Below, one piece after another: positions 49,257-58,198 of a stretch of DNA of 64,000 nt. The stretch's first letter is position 1, and the number at the start of each line of letters is the position of its first letter. The position numbers and the translations under genes were made by a program. The DNA is from JACDAN01 sp036554945. GTDB taxonomy: Bacteria; Actinomycetota; Thermoleophilia; Gaiellales; Gaiellaceae. Under the pieces are notes generated by a model. It ran no database searches and was not told the DNA's origin. It saw nothing but the letters and a program-made list of their open reading frames with translations. The stretch covers positions 1-64,000 of the forward strand of contig DATBMH010000069.1 in NCBI GenBank assembly GCA_036554945.1, in the 5' to 3' direction.

Positions 49257-49955
49257 GTGCGCCCGAAGACGCTCGACCACGTCGCCTACTGGCTCGACGA
49301 CCGCGACCGGATCGCGGACTTCGTCACGAGCCATCTCGGCATGCACGTCATCGAGCGGACCGACCGCTTCACGCTCGTCGGCTCCGACGCGCGCAAGGGG
49401 AAGCTGACGCTGTTCGACGCCGAGGGCCCGCGCGAGCGCGGGGCTCTCAAGCACGTCGCGCTGCGCGTGAACGACCTCGACGCCGCCCTCGCGGAGCTCC
49501 CGGAGGACCTCGACGTCGAACGGGCCAACGGCACCGCGCTCTTCGAGGCAGGCGACGACATCGTCCTCGGCCTGGTGGAGGCGCCGACCGAGACCGAGTA
49601 CGACCTCGACCACGTCGCGCTCTTCTCCGCGGATCCCGAGGCGACGGCGCAGCGCTACCGCGACTACGGCTTCGCGGCCGCGGAGCCGAGCACGGCCGGC
49701 GCGCCGCGCGTCGAGGTTGCCGGCGCCTACGTCGAGTTCCACCAGGGCGATCCCGGCGACCCGGAGCAGCCGCTCTTGAACCATCTCGCCGTCCTCGTCG
49801 ACTCCGCGGAGGACCACCGCGTGGCGGCGGAGGAGCGCGAGATCGAGGTGCAGGACTTCGTCGACGCGCCGAACACGCTCGCCGTGTTCGTGTGGCTGCC
49901 CGAGCGCGTGCGGCTCGAGTACGTCGAGCACAAGCCGACGTTCGCCCTCAAATAG
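49257..49955 (+). CDS. VOC-superfamily (glyoxalase/bleomycin-resistance fold) protein
   Basis: 232 residues from GTG 49257; TATCCT eleven bases upstream. Two paired beta-alpha-beta-beta-beta modules: RPKTLDHVAYWLDDRDRIAD, LGMHVIERTDRFTLVGSD and LKHVALRVNDLDAALAEL; then YDLDHVALFSADPEATAQRY and VEVAGAYVEFHQGDPG. Metal ligands (His in LDHVA repeats, Glu in VEFH) are conserved, suggesting a dioxygenase- or lyase-type metalloenzyme. Substrate unknown. The next flavoprotein gene overlaps its end. Confidence 0.85.
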   Translation: MRPKTLDHVAYWLDDRDRIADFVTSHLGMHVIERTDRFTLVGSDARKGKLTLFDAEGPRERGALKHVALRVNDLDAALAELPEDLDVERANGTALFEAGDDIVLGLVEAPTETEYDLDHVALFSADPEATAQRYRDYGFAAAEPSTAGAPRVEVAGAYVEFHQGDPGDPEQPLLNHLAVLVDSAEDHRVAAEEREIEVQDFVDAPNTLAVFVWLPERVRLEYVEHKPTFALK

Positions 49956-50962
49956 CCGTTCTCCGGATCGCGGGCGCCGGCATGGCCGGCCTGGTCGCCG
50001 CGGCCCGCGCGCGCGAGCTGGGCGCCGAGCCGGTCGTCTACGAGAAGGGGACGCGCGCCGGTGGCTCGATGCTCCTCTCGAGCGGGTTCGTGTGGCGGTA
50101 CCGCTCGCTCGAGCTCTTCCGCGAGCAGTGCCCCGGCGGCGACCCCGCGCTCCAGCGGCTGATCGTCGAGCGGTTCGACGACGCGCTCGACTGGCTCGAG
50201 GCGTCCGGCGTCCGGCTGATCACGCGGGAGACGGGCAACCCGCTCACCGTCGGCGCCCGCTTCGACCCTCAGCAGCTCGTGGACGCGCTGGCCCGCGACG
50301 TCCGCCTCGGGGAGACCACCGGCGAGCCGGCGATCCTCGCCACCGGGGGCTTCCCGGTGCGCCTCGCCCGCGAGCGCGGCCTGCTCCTGCGCGCGAACCC
50401 ATGGAGCGAGGGCGACGGGCTCGACTTCGCCCGGGAGCGGGGCGCGGCGATCGCCGGCGACCTCGACGAGTTCTACGGCCGCGCGATGCCCGCCTTGGAC
50501 CGGCTGGAGGAGGACGACTTCGTTCGGCTGAGCCAGCTGTACGCCCGCTTCGCGACCGTGACGTCGGAAGACGGATCGGAGCGCCTCTCCGGCACGCCGA
50601 GCTGGTCCGAGATCGACGTCGCGCAGCAGCTCGCCCGCTGGCCGGGCGGCCGCGGCTGGCTGACCGTCGAGCACGCGGCCCTCGCCGAGCGGGTCCGGCA
50701 GCGGACCGTGGGAGAGATGGTCGAGGCGGCGCGCGAGGCGGGTGCACGGGTCGACGAGGACGACGGACGCATCCGCGTGCTGGTCCGGGCCGCCGTCACG
50801 CAGACGCTCGGCGGGATCCGCGTGGACGAGCGCGCGCAGGCCGCCGACCGGCTCTACGCGGCGGGCGCCGACGTCGGAGGCATCTCCACGGGAGGCTGGT
50901 CGAGCGGCCTCGCAACCGCGCTCGTGCTGGGACTGGTTGCCGCCGAGTCCGCGGTCGGCTAG
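49892..50962 (+). CDS. FAD-dependent dehydrogenase-like flavoprotein, start uncertain
   Basis: 356 residues from GTG 49892, which overlaps the VOC gene by 64 bp and adds about 20 Arg/Ala-rich residues. The FAD fold really begins at IAVLRIAGAGMAGLVAAARA, for which the only codon at the upstream stop is ATA 49952. Later features: GTRAGGSMLLSSGFVWRY, EPAILATGGFPVRLARERGL, ADRLYAAGADVGGISTGGWS. It resembles FAD_binding_2 (fumarate reductase/3-ketosteroid dehydrogenase) flavoproteins but is short, lacking most of the substrate cap. Confidence 0.83.
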   Translation: MAARARAARVRRAQADVRPQIAVLRIAGAGMAGLVAAARARELGAEPVVYEKGTRAGGSMLLSSGFVWRYRSLELFREQCPGGDPALQRLIVERFDDALDWLEASGVRLITRETGNPLTVGARFDPQQLVDALARDVRLGETTGEPAILATGGFPVRLARERGLLLRANPWSEGDGLDFARERGAAIAGDLDEFYGRAMPALDRLEEDDFVRLSQLYARFATVTSEDGSERLSGTPSWSEIDVAQQLARWPGGRGWLTVEHAALAERVRQRTVGEMVEAAREAGARVDEDDGRIRVLVRAAVTQTLGGIRVDERAQAADRLYAAGADVGGISTGGWSSGLATALVLGLVAAESAVG

Positions 50963-51156
50963 GCGGGCGGGGGCTGCAGGTACGCGCAGCGGCGCGCGTC
51001 GCCCGGCAACGGGGACGGCGCGATCCGCGTGACCTGCTGGCGCCCCTCCTCGAGGTCGAGCCAGGTGCCGACCGACGGCAGCTCGCCGTCCTGCTCGCGG
51101 AGCTCGTAGCCCGTCGCCTTCCAGACGAAGAGGAGGTGCTTCTCGGGCGTCGCCAT
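50959..51156 (-). CDS. Small hypothetical protein
   Basis: 65 residues from ATG 51156, with TAGGGT eight bases upstream on the minus strand (leaderless pattern). It reads ATPEKHLLFVWKATGYELRE, then GTWLDLEEGRQQVTRIAPSP and a C-terminal RRCAYLQPPPA. Mixed beta pattern, one Cys, no membrane segment. No family recognised. It overlaps the convergent flavoprotein end by 4 bp and lies 11 bp downstream of the histidine kinase start-side operon. Confidence 0.6.
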   Translation of the reverse strand: MATPEKHLLFVWKATGYELREQDGELPSVGTWLDLEEGRQQVTRIAPSPLPGDARRCAYLQPPPA

Positions 51157-51167
51157 GCGCGCGAACC

Positions 51168-51998
51168 CTAACGACGGGCCGTGTAGGGCGGCAGCGTGAT
51201 CCGCACCGCGGTTCCGCCGTCGTCGGAGCTGTGGTCGACCTCGACGTTGCCCTGGATCGATCGCGCCCGTTCGGCCAGCGCCTCGAACACGCGTCGCCGC
51301 CGCTCGCCGGAGCCGTCGTCGGTGATCACCGTCTCGACCGCGCCGCCGTTCACCTCGCCGATCGCGACCGAGATGCGCGTCGGCGGCCCACGCCGGATCG
51401 CGGCGTCGAGGGACTCGCGGATCATCTGGTAGAGGACGATCTGGGCCCGGTCGGCGAGCGCGCCGCCTGCGTCGACGTCGAGGTCGACGCGCACGCGGTG
51501 CGACACCTCGACCTGGTCGGCGAGCGCCTGCACGGCCGGCCCGAAGCCCTGGTCGCGCAGCACGACCGGCTCGAGGGCGAACGAGAGGTCGCGCAGCTCC
51601 CGGATGGTCTCCCGCTGCCGGGCGACGGCCTTCGCGAGCACCTCCTTCGCCGCGTCGACGTCGCCGCGGTCGATCGCGTCCACGACCCCGTCGAGCATCA
51701 GCGCGATCCCGGACATGGACTGGACCGGGACGTCGTGGAGGAAGAGCGCGAGGCGGCGCCGCTCGTCCTGCTCGGCGGCGATCAGCTGGTCGGACAGGCG
51801 CGCCCGCTCGGCCTCCTGCTCCTGCCGGCGGAGGAGCAGCGCGGCCAGCGCGGCCGCGGCGAGGACTGCGATGCCCAGGGCTGCGAAGGCGAGCACCTCG
51901 AGATCGGTGATGACGCCGAGCAGCACGACGATCGCCGCCGTGGCGACGACGCCGACGAGGAACGTCGCCCTAGTCGATGATCGCTTCGCGAAGCGCAA
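51168..51998 (-). CDS. NarL-type sensor histidine kinase
   Basis: 276 residues from TTG 51998, the only canonical start before the conserved part. Two membrane helices (about 11-31, 35-56), then HisKA_3 with ERRRLALFLHDVPVQSMSGI (phospho-acceptor His 88) and a HATPase domain ending TAVRITLPPY. The N-box, normally EALTNA, reads ESLDAA, replacing the metal-binding Asn, so kinase activity may be altered. The gene overlaps its response regulator by 29 bp. The short extracellular loop suggests the signal is sensed in the membrane or cytoplasm. Confidence 0.87.
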   Translation of the reverse strand: MRFAKRSSTRATFLVGVVATAAIVVLLGVITDLEVLAFAALGIAVLAAAALAALLLRRQEQEAERARLSDQLIAAEQDERRRLALFLHDVPVQSMSGIALMLDGVVDAIDRGDVDAAKEVLAKAVARQRETIRELRDLSFALEPVVLRDQGFGPAVQALADQVEVSHRVRVDLDVDAGGALADRAQIVLYQMIRESLDAAIRRGPPTRISVAIGEVNGGAVETVITDDGSGERRRRVFEALAERARSIQGNVEVDHSSDDGGTAVRITLPPYTARR

Positions 51999-52617
51999 TG
52001 GCCACCGCGTGCGTCCGCGTGTCGGCCTCGAGCTTGGTGAGGATGTGGCGCACGTGGCTCTTCACGGTCTCCTGGCTGATGAAGAGCCGGGCAGCCACGT
52101 CTGCGTTCGACATGCCGTCGGCGAGGAGCTGGAGGATCTCCCGCTCGCGTCCGGTGAGCATGTCGTCGCCCTTGCCGGGGAGGAACGCCGGCATCAGCGC
52201 GGGGTCGACGTACCCGTCGCCCGCCGCGATCTTCTCGATCGCCTTCACGAGCGTCTGGTGCGGCGCCTCCTTGAGGATGTAGCCCTTCGCGCCGGACTCC
52301 AGGCCGCGACTGAGGAGGCTGCGCTCGCTGTAGGCCGTGAAGATGAGGACGGCCGTCTCCGGGACCTTTTCGCTCAGGTGCTTCGTCGCCTCCAGGCCGT
52401 CCATGCCCGGCATGCGCACGTCCATGATCACGACGTGGGGCTTCCGGCGCTCGGCGAGCGAGACGGCGGACGCGCCGTCGGACGCCTCGCCGATCACACG
52501 GATGTGTGGCGCGCGCGACAGCGACAGCCGCAGGCCCTCACGGACGACCTCGTGGTCGTCGACGATCAGGCAGGTGATCTCGGGGCGGCCGTCGTCACCG
52601 CTGTTGTCCTCAGCCAC
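51970..52617 (-). CDS. NarL/LuxR-type response regulator
   Basis: 215 residues from GTG 52617; TAGAAT nine bases upstream. Receiver domain: TCLIVDDHEVVREGLRLSLS, HVVIMDVRMPGMDGLEA with the acceptor Asp, AVLIFTAYSERS, GYILKEAP with the conserved Lys. C-terminal LuxR HTH: LTGREREILQLLADGMSNAD, VAARLFISQETVKSHVRHIL. It is transcribed before and overlapping its kinase partner, forming a complete two-component pair; targets unknown. Confidence 0.94.
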   Translation of the reverse strand: MAEDNSGDDGRPEITCLIVDDHEVVREGLRLSLSRAPHIRVIGEASDGASAVSLAERRKPHVVIMDVRMPGMDGLEATKHLSEKVPETAVLIFTAYSERSLLSRGLESGAKGYILKEAPHQTLVKAIEKIAAGDGYVDPALMPAFLPGKGDDMLTGREREILQLLADGMSNADVAARLFISQETVKSHVRHILTKLEADTRTHAVAIALREAIID

Positions 52618-52664
52618 GGGCGTGGAATTCTAGGCGTCCGGCAGGAACTCCTGTACAGCGGGGA

Positions 52665-53561
52665 TTACACCGCAAGCTGCAGCTGCTCCTCGCCCTGGGT
52701 GCCGTCGAGCCGGATTCTCCGGCGATCGCGGACCCCGAGCTCCTTCGCGAGCGCGGAGACCTGCCGCCGGACCGGCTCGGACTCTGCCTTCGGGAGGTAC
52801 GAGCGGTCCCCGTAGAGCTCCAGGTACCGCGGCAGCTGCCCGGGGAAATCCTCGGCCAGGTGCTCGAGGAAGTGCTCGCGGGTCCCGGGCCGCAGGTTGA
52901 GGATGTTCGTCCAGACGCCGGTCGCGCCCGCCGCTCGCGCGGCCTTGACGACCTCGCGCAGCTGCTCGGGACGGTCCGAGATCCCGGGCAAGATCGGCGC
53001 CATCCCGACACCGACCTTGATCCCGGCGTCCACCAGCGTGGTCAAGGCCCGCAGCCGCTGGCGCGGGTGCGCCGTGCTCGGCTCGGTCTTGCGCCAGACC
53101 TCCTCGTCCAGCGTCGGGATCGAGAAGGTGATCCCGACGTTCGCGCGGCGCGCCGCCTCGGCAAGGACGTCCACGTCACGGACGATCATCGGCCCGCGCG
53201 TGATCAGCTGGAACGGGTTCGAGAAGTCGGCCAGCGCCTGCAGGCAGCCACGGGTGAGCCGGTAGCGCCCCTCGGCGGGCTGGTATGGGTCGGTCGCGGC
53301 CCCGATCGCCACCGACTCGCCCTCCCAGGACGACCGTCCGAGCTCCTTGCGCAGCACCTCGGCCACGTTCGTCTTCACGCGGATGGAGGTGCCGTACCGG
53401 TCGTCCGACGGCCGGTCGGCACGCCGCTCGAACGCCCGCACGTAGCAGAACGTGCACCGGTGGACGCAGCCCATGTACGGGTTCAGCGACCACGAGAACC
53501 CCATCCCCTTGACGCGGTTCAACGCGCTCCGGCAGGGCTCCTCGCGGTACTCGACGCCCAT
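52665..53561 (-). CDS. Radical SAM protein (Rv2578c / SplB-like)
   Basis: 298 residues from ATG 53561; TATAGT six bases upstream. LNPYMGCVHRCTFCYVRAFE contains the CxxxCxxC 4Fe-4S motif (C-VHR-C-TF-C), followed by SIRVKTNVAEVLRKEL, IGAATDPYQPAEGRYRLTRG, QLITRGPMIVRDVD and LPGISDRPEQLREVV. This is the Rv2578c-like radical SAM group, related to spore photoproduct lyase by sequence but of unproven reaction. It is divergent from the CNNM transporter gene. Confidence 0.92.
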   Translation of the reverse strand: MGVEYREEPCRSALNRVKGMGFSWSLNPYMGCVHRCTFCYVRAFERRADRPSDDRYGTSIRVKTNVAEVLRKELGRSSWEGESVAIGAATDPYQPAEGRYRLTRGCLQALADFSNPFQLITRGPMIVRDVDVLAEAARRANVGITFSIPTLDEEVWRKTEPSTAHPRQRLRALTTLVDAGIKVGVGMAPILPGISDRPEQLREVVKAARAAGATGVWTNILNLRPGTREHFLEHLAEDFPGQLPRYLELYGDRSYLPKAESEPVRRQVSALAKELGVRDRRRIRLDGTQGEEQLQLAV

Positions 53562-53609
53562 CCCGGCACTATAGAACAGACGTTCGCCTTGCATCGTCCG
53601 GGACGTTTC

Positions 53610-53615
53610 TATACT
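53610..53615 (+). promoter_or_regulatory. Probable -10 box for the CNNM-type gene
   Basis: TATACT, with TTGCAT about 15 bp upstream as a weak -35. Transcription would start near 53622, giving a leader of about 50 nt that ends in the start-codon hairpin at 53653-53676. This is unlike the leaderless genes around it. Confidence 0.5.
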
Positions 53616-53652
53616 TCGAGGACTTCCTTGGACGACGACCGACCGCCCAGTA

Positions 53653-53676
53653 CTCACGCCCGAGGTCGGGCGTGAG
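53653..53676 (+). promoter_or_regulatory. Perfect hairpin covering the start codon
   Basis: CTCACGCCCGA (53653-53663) and TCGGGCGTGAG (53666-53676) form an 11-bp perfect inverted repeat separated by GG. The GTG start of the downstream gene (53672-53674) is inside the 3' arm. As RNA it would hide the start codon; as DNA it is a 24-bp palindrome and could be an operator. Confidence 0.6.
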
Positions 53677-54976
53677 CGACCTCCTCCGAATCGTCGTGGT
53701 TCTCCTGCTCGTGCTGGGGAACGCGATCTTCGTTGCCGCCGAGTACGCGCTCGTCACCGCGCGGCGTACACGCCTGCAGGAGCTCGCCGACCAGGGCCGT
53801 GCCGGCGCCGCCCACGCGCTCCAGCTCATGGACAACCCGGTGCGGTTCATCAGCACCGTGCAGGTCGGGATCACGATCGCCGGCATCGCGATGGGCGCCA
53901 TCGGCCAGCCGCTCGTCCAGGACTGGTTCACCTTCGTCGAGTCGGACACGGTCGCGTTCCTGATCGCGTTCTTCCTCCTGACCTACCTCAGCGTCTCGCT
54001 CGGCGAGCTCGTCCCGAAGGCGATCGCGCTGCAGCGCGCCGAGCGTCTCGCGATCACGCTCGCCTGGCCGATCGACCTCCTGGGCCGCGTCACGCATCCG
54101 CTCGTCTGGCTGCTCCAGACCTCGGCGAACTTCGTCGTCCGGCTGTTCGGGATCCAGCCGGCGCCGGCAGGCGTCGTCGTCCAGACCCGCGAGGACGTGC
54201 GCGCCTTCGTGGCCGAGGCCGGCGAGACCGGCATCGTCGAGGGGGTCGAGCACGAGGTCCTCTATCGCGCCTTCAAGTTCGCCGAGAAGGAGGCGCACGA
54301 CGTGATGGTCCACCGCCCCGAGGTGGTGGCGATCTCGGTCGATCTGCCGCCGCGGGAGTGCCTCGCCGCCGTCGTCAACTCGCCGTACACGCGGTATCCC
54401 GCCTACGAGGAGTCGCTCGACCACATCGACGGGATCCTCCACGTCCGCGACCTGTTCTCGGCGCTCTACGAGAAGGGGATCGACAACGTCGTCATCAAGG
54501 AGCTGCTGCGGAAGCCCTACTTCGTGCCCGAGACGAAGGACCTCGCAGCGCTGCTGACCGAGTTCCGCCAGCAGAACCAGCACATGGCGATCGTCGTCGA
54601 CGAGTACGGCTCGATGCAGGGGATCGTCACGCTGGAGGACCTGCTCGAGGAGATCGTCGGCGAGATCGAGGACGAGTACGACCTTCCGGACGAGTCGCTC
54701 GAGCGCCTCGACGAGCGCCGCATCCGCGTCCACGGGACGTTCCCGATCGACGATTTCAACGAGCAGTTCCAGCTCGGGATGCCCGACGCCGACTACCACA
54801 CGCTGGCCGGCTTCGTCTTCGGCCAGCTGGGCCGGGCGCCGGAGCCGGGCGACGAGACCGACTGGAACGGCCTCCGCTTCAAGGTGATCGAGGTGGAGGG
54901 GACCCGCATCGAGAAGCTCGAAGTCGAGTTCCTCGGGCACGAGGAGGTCGAGGCGGCCTCCGCGGAGTCGGTCTGA
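53672..54976 (+). CDS. CNNM/CBS-pair transporter-like membrane protein (HlyC/CorC family)
   Basis: 434 residues from GTG 53672. The DUF21/CNNM membrane domain (1-175) includes VLGNAIFVAAEYALVTARRT, QVGITIAGIAMGAIGQPLVQ and SLGELVPKAIALQRAERLA; two CBS domains (about 205-330) and the C-terminal CorC_HlyC domain (345-425) with DFNEQFQLGMPDADYHTLAG follow. The family handles Mg2+ or Na+ coupled efflux; the hemolysin name is historical. The start codon lies in a perfect hairpin, suggesting translational control. The stop overlaps the recG start (CTGA). Confidence 0.92.
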   Translation: MSDLLRIVVVLLLVLGNAIFVAAEYALVTARRTRLQELADQGRAGAAHALQLMDNPVRFISTVQVGITIAGIAMGAIGQPLVQDWFTFVESDTVAFLIAFFLLTYLSVSLGELVPKAIALQRAERLAITLAWPIDLLGRVTHPLVWLLQTSANFVVRLFGIQPAPAGVVVQTREDVRAFVAEAGETGIVEGVEHEVLYRAFKFAEKEAHDVMVHRPEVVAISVDLPPRECLAAVVNSPYTRYPAYEESLDHIDGILHVRDLFSALYEKGIDNVVIKELLRKPYFVPETKDLAALLTEFRQQNQHMAIVVDEYGSMQGIVTLEDLLEEIVGEIEDEYDLPDESLERLDERRIRVHGTFPIDDFNEQFQLGMPDADYHTLAGFVFGQLGRAPEPGDETDWNGLRFKVIEVEGTRIEKLEVEFLGHEEVEAASAESV

Positions 54977-57024
54977 CCCCGCTGCGCGGCTTCGCGGGCG
55001 CTCCGTCGCCTCCGACCTGGCCGCGCCTCCCCGGAACGCCGCGGCCCGAGCGGCTGGACCTCGGGCTCGACACGCTCGACGGCGTCGGCCCGACCGTGAA
55101 GAAGCGGCTCGCGGCTCTCGGCCTGCGCACGATCGGCGACGCGCTCGGCTACCGGCCCCGCCGCTACGAGCCGGCCGCGCCCGAGCTGGCGATCGCCGAC
55201 CTGTTCGGCGAGGACGAGGCGGCGATCGCCGGCGAGGTGCTGAGCGTCCGCGTCCAGCGGGCGCGGCGGCTGCAGCTCGTCAAGGCACGGGTCGCCGACG
55301 AGAGCGGGGAGATCACCGCAGTCTGGTTCAACCAGGCGTGGCTCAAGGACCGGCTCCAGCCGGGTACGCGGGTCCGGCTGCGCGGGAACCTCAAGGGGAG
55401 CGAGTTCACGGTCCGCTCGTACGACGTGAACGGCGTCGCCGCGACGGCCGACTTCGCACCGGTCTACCCGGCCAGCGAGGAGATCACCGTCAAGAAGCTC
55501 CGCGAGGTCGTCGGCAAGGCGCTCGCGTACGCCGGTGACGTCGTCGACCCGCTTCCCGCAGTCATCAAGGCGCGCGAGCGGCTGCCGGGCCGGGGCGACG
55601 CGCTGGTCGCGCTCCACCGGCCGTCGAGCGAGGACGAGGGGGAGCGGGCGCGCCGGCGGCTTGCCTTCGACGAGCTGCTCGCGCTCCAGGTCGGGCTCGC
55701 GCGCCGCAGGGAGGGCCGGGACGAGGAGCGCGCGCCGTCGCTCGGCCAGCCCGGGGAGCTCGTTCACCGCTATCGAGAGATCCTCCCGTTCACGCTGACG
55801 CCAAGCCAGGACAGCGCGATCGGCGAGATCGACGGGGACCTCGCCGGCGAGCGGCCGATGGAGCGCCTGCTCCAGGGCGACGTCGGGTCGGGGAAGACCG
55901 TCGTCGCGCTCTACGCGCTGCTCCGCGCCGTCGAGGCGGAGAGGCGCGGCGCGCTGATGGCGCCGACCGAGACCCTCGCCGAGCAGCACTTCCTCACCAT
56001 CGAGCCGCTCTGCACCCAGCTCGGCGTCCCGGTGGCGCTGCTCACGCGCTCGGTGAAGCACGACGTCGGCGCCGCGCAGATCGTGGTCGGGACGCACGCG
56101 CTCATCCAGGAGGGCGTCGAGCTCGGGGAGCTCGGGGTCGCGGTCGTGGACGAGCAGCACCGGTTCGGCGTCGAGCAGCGGGCGGCCCTCACGACCGGCC
56201 GCCGGCCGCACGTCCTGCACATGACGGCCACGCCGATCCCCCGCACGCTCGCGCTGACCGTCTACGGCGACCTCTCGGTCACCGAGATCGCGAAGCCGCC
56301 CGCGAACCGGAAGCCGATCGAGACGGCGTGGGTGACCGAGGAGCGCTCGAGTGCGGCGTACCAGCGGCTTCGGAAGCACCTCGACGCGGGCCGCCAGGCC
56401 TACGTCGTCTGCCCGCTGATCGAGGAGAGCGAGACCTCGCTCGCGCGCGCTGCCGAGCGGGAGGCGGAGCGACTCCGGAAGGGCGAGCTGCGCGGCTACC
56501 GGGTCGGGCTCCTCCACGGCCGGCTCCGGCCCGACGAGCGCCGCGAGCTGATGGCCCAGTTCAAGGCGGCAGAGCTGGACGTCCTCGTCGCGACGACGGT
56601 GATCGAGGTCGGCGTCGACGTCCCGAACGCGACGATCATGATCGTCCAGGAGGCGGACCGGTTCGGCCTCGCGCAGCTCCACCAGCTGCGCGGGCGCGTG
56701 GGGCGTGGGGCGGAGCAGTCGTACTGCCTGCTCATCTCGCGCCCGAAGGAGGAGCTGACGGACGCCGCCCACGCGCGGCTGGAGGCGCTCGTGCGGAGCA
56801 CCGACGGCTTCGAGCTCGCCGAGGTCGACCTCGAGCTCCGCGGCGAGGGCCAGCTGCTCGGCACCAGGCAGGCCGGCCTCTCGGAGTTCCGGTTCACGCG
56901 CCTGCGCGCCGACCGCGACCTGCTCGAGCGTGCGCGGGAGGTCGCGGAGGAGCTCGTCGACTACGAGGGGCCGCTGAACGACGACGTCGACCGGCTCTTC
57001 GCCGACCGCGAACCGACGGCGTGA
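54973..57024 (+). CDS. recG: ATP-dependent DNA helicase RecG, non-canonical CTG start
   Basis: 683 residues from CTG 54973, where CTGA overlaps the preceding TGA as GTGA and ATGA do elsewhere. No ATG/GTG/TTG occurs in frame within 250 bp upstream, and the next (GTG 55096) would cut the wedge's helix-hairpin-helix LDGVGPTVKKRLAALG. OB-fold wedge, then Walker A GDVGSGKTVVALYALL near 302, DEQHRFGVEQRA, TATPIPRTLALTVYGDLSV, HGRLRPDERRELM and IEVGVDVPNATIMI. It regresses stalled replication forks. Confidence 0.92.
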   Translation: MTPLRGFAGAPSPPTWPRLPGTPRPERLDLGLDTLDGVGPTVKKRLAALGLRTIGDALGYRPRRYEPAAPELAIADLFGEDEAAIAGEVLSVRVQRARRLQLVKARVADESGEITAVWFNQAWLKDRLQPGTRVRLRGNLKGSEFTVRSYDVNGVAATADFAPVYPASEEITVKKLREVVGKALAYAGDVVDPLPAVIKARERLPGRGDALVALHRPSSEDEGERARRRLAFDELLALQVGLARRREGRDEERAPSLGQPGELVHRYREILPFTLTPSQDSAIGEIDGDLAGERPMERLLQGDVGSGKTVVALYALLRAVEAERRGALMAPTETLAEQHFLTIEPLCTQLGVPVALLTRSVKHDVGAAQIVVGTHALIQEGVELGELGVAVVDEQHRFGVEQRAALTTGRRPHVLHMTATPIPRTLALTVYGDLSVTEIAKPPANRKPIETAWVTEERSSAAYQRLRKHLDAGRQAYVVCPLIEESETSLARAAEREAERLRKGELRGYRVGLLHGRLRPDERRELMAQFKAAELDVLVATTVIEVGVDVPNATIMIVQEADRFGLAQLHQLRGRVGRGAEQSYCLLISRPKEELTDAAHARLEALVRSTDGFELAEVDLELRGEGQLLGTRQAGLSEFRFTRLRADRDLLERAREVAEELVDYEGPLNDDVDRLFADREPTA

Positions 57025-57031
57025 CCCGGGT

Positions 57032-57126
57032 GCTTGTGTTCCATGTGTCGAGCCGCCGCGCCGGCTCTTCCGTCCCTCACCCTCGGCCGGCTGCCGCCGA
57101 CTGGAAAAGTGGCATGGAACACAAGC
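57032..57126. repeat. 95-bp element with perfect 14-bp terminal inverted repeats
   Basis: GCTTGTGTTCCATG (57032-57045) and CATGGAACACAAGC (57113-57126) are exact inverted copies, much richer in A+T than their surroundings, enclosing 67 bp of GC-rich sequence with internal GCCGGC palindromes. It fills the gap between recG and rsmD and encodes nothing convincing. It may be a MITE-like remnant, a REP-type palindrome or a bidirectional RNA hairpin. Confidence 0.6.
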
Positions 57127-57139
57127 TTCGGGCGGCGCG

Positions 57140-57672
57140 GTGAGGATCATCGCCGGCGAGAAGCGGGGCGCCAAGATCGTCGCCCCGAGGGGCCACGACA
57201 CGAGGCCGACCGGCGACCGCGTCCGTGAGGCCGCGTTCAACCTGATCGGCCCGGTCGACGGCGCCTCGGTGCTCGACCTCTTCGCGGGCTCGGGCGCCTA
57301 CGGGCTGGAGGCGCTCTCGCGCGGGGCGGCGTCCGTCGTCTTCGCCGAGGCCGACCAGGCCGCGTTCAACGCGATCCGGTCGAACGTCCAGAAGCTCCGG
57401 CTGACCGGCGCGACGCTCCTCCGCCGCGACGCGATCCAGGTCCTCGCGGAGGAGGCGGCTGCGGGCAGGCGTTACGATCTCGTGCTGCTCGACCCGCCCT
57501 ACCGTATGTATTCCTCGCTGCAAGACCGCATCGCGCTCTACCTTCCTGCCGTGCTCGCGCAGGACGGCCTCGCCGTCGTCGAGACGCACGCGAAGGAGGA
57601 TCCGGAGCTGCCGCTCGAGAAGCGCACGAGCAGGAAGTACGGGTCCGCGCGCCTGACCCTCTTCGAGCACCC

Positions 57673-57676
<4 letters not shown>
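57140..57676 (+). CDS. rsmD: 16S rRNA (guanine966-N2)-methyltransferase
   Basis: 178 residues from GTG 57140. RsmD landmarks: RIIAGEKRGAKIVAPRGHDT, RPTGDRVREAAFNLIG, SVLDLFAGSGAYGLEALSRG (SAM loop), VVFAEADQAAFNAIRSNV and the catalytic LVLLDPPY. It methylates G966 of 16S rRNA. The stop overlaps the coaD ATG (ATGA), the standard rsmD-coaD pair. Confidence 0.95.
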
Positions 57677-58188
<512 letters not shown>

Positions 58189-58198
58189 CATCCAAGTC

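Noticed and set aside
57034..57228. Small plus-strand ORF starting in the 57-kb inverted-repeat element
   Set aside because: It spans the inverted repeats and overlaps rsmD out of frame, with no ribosome site or family resemblance.
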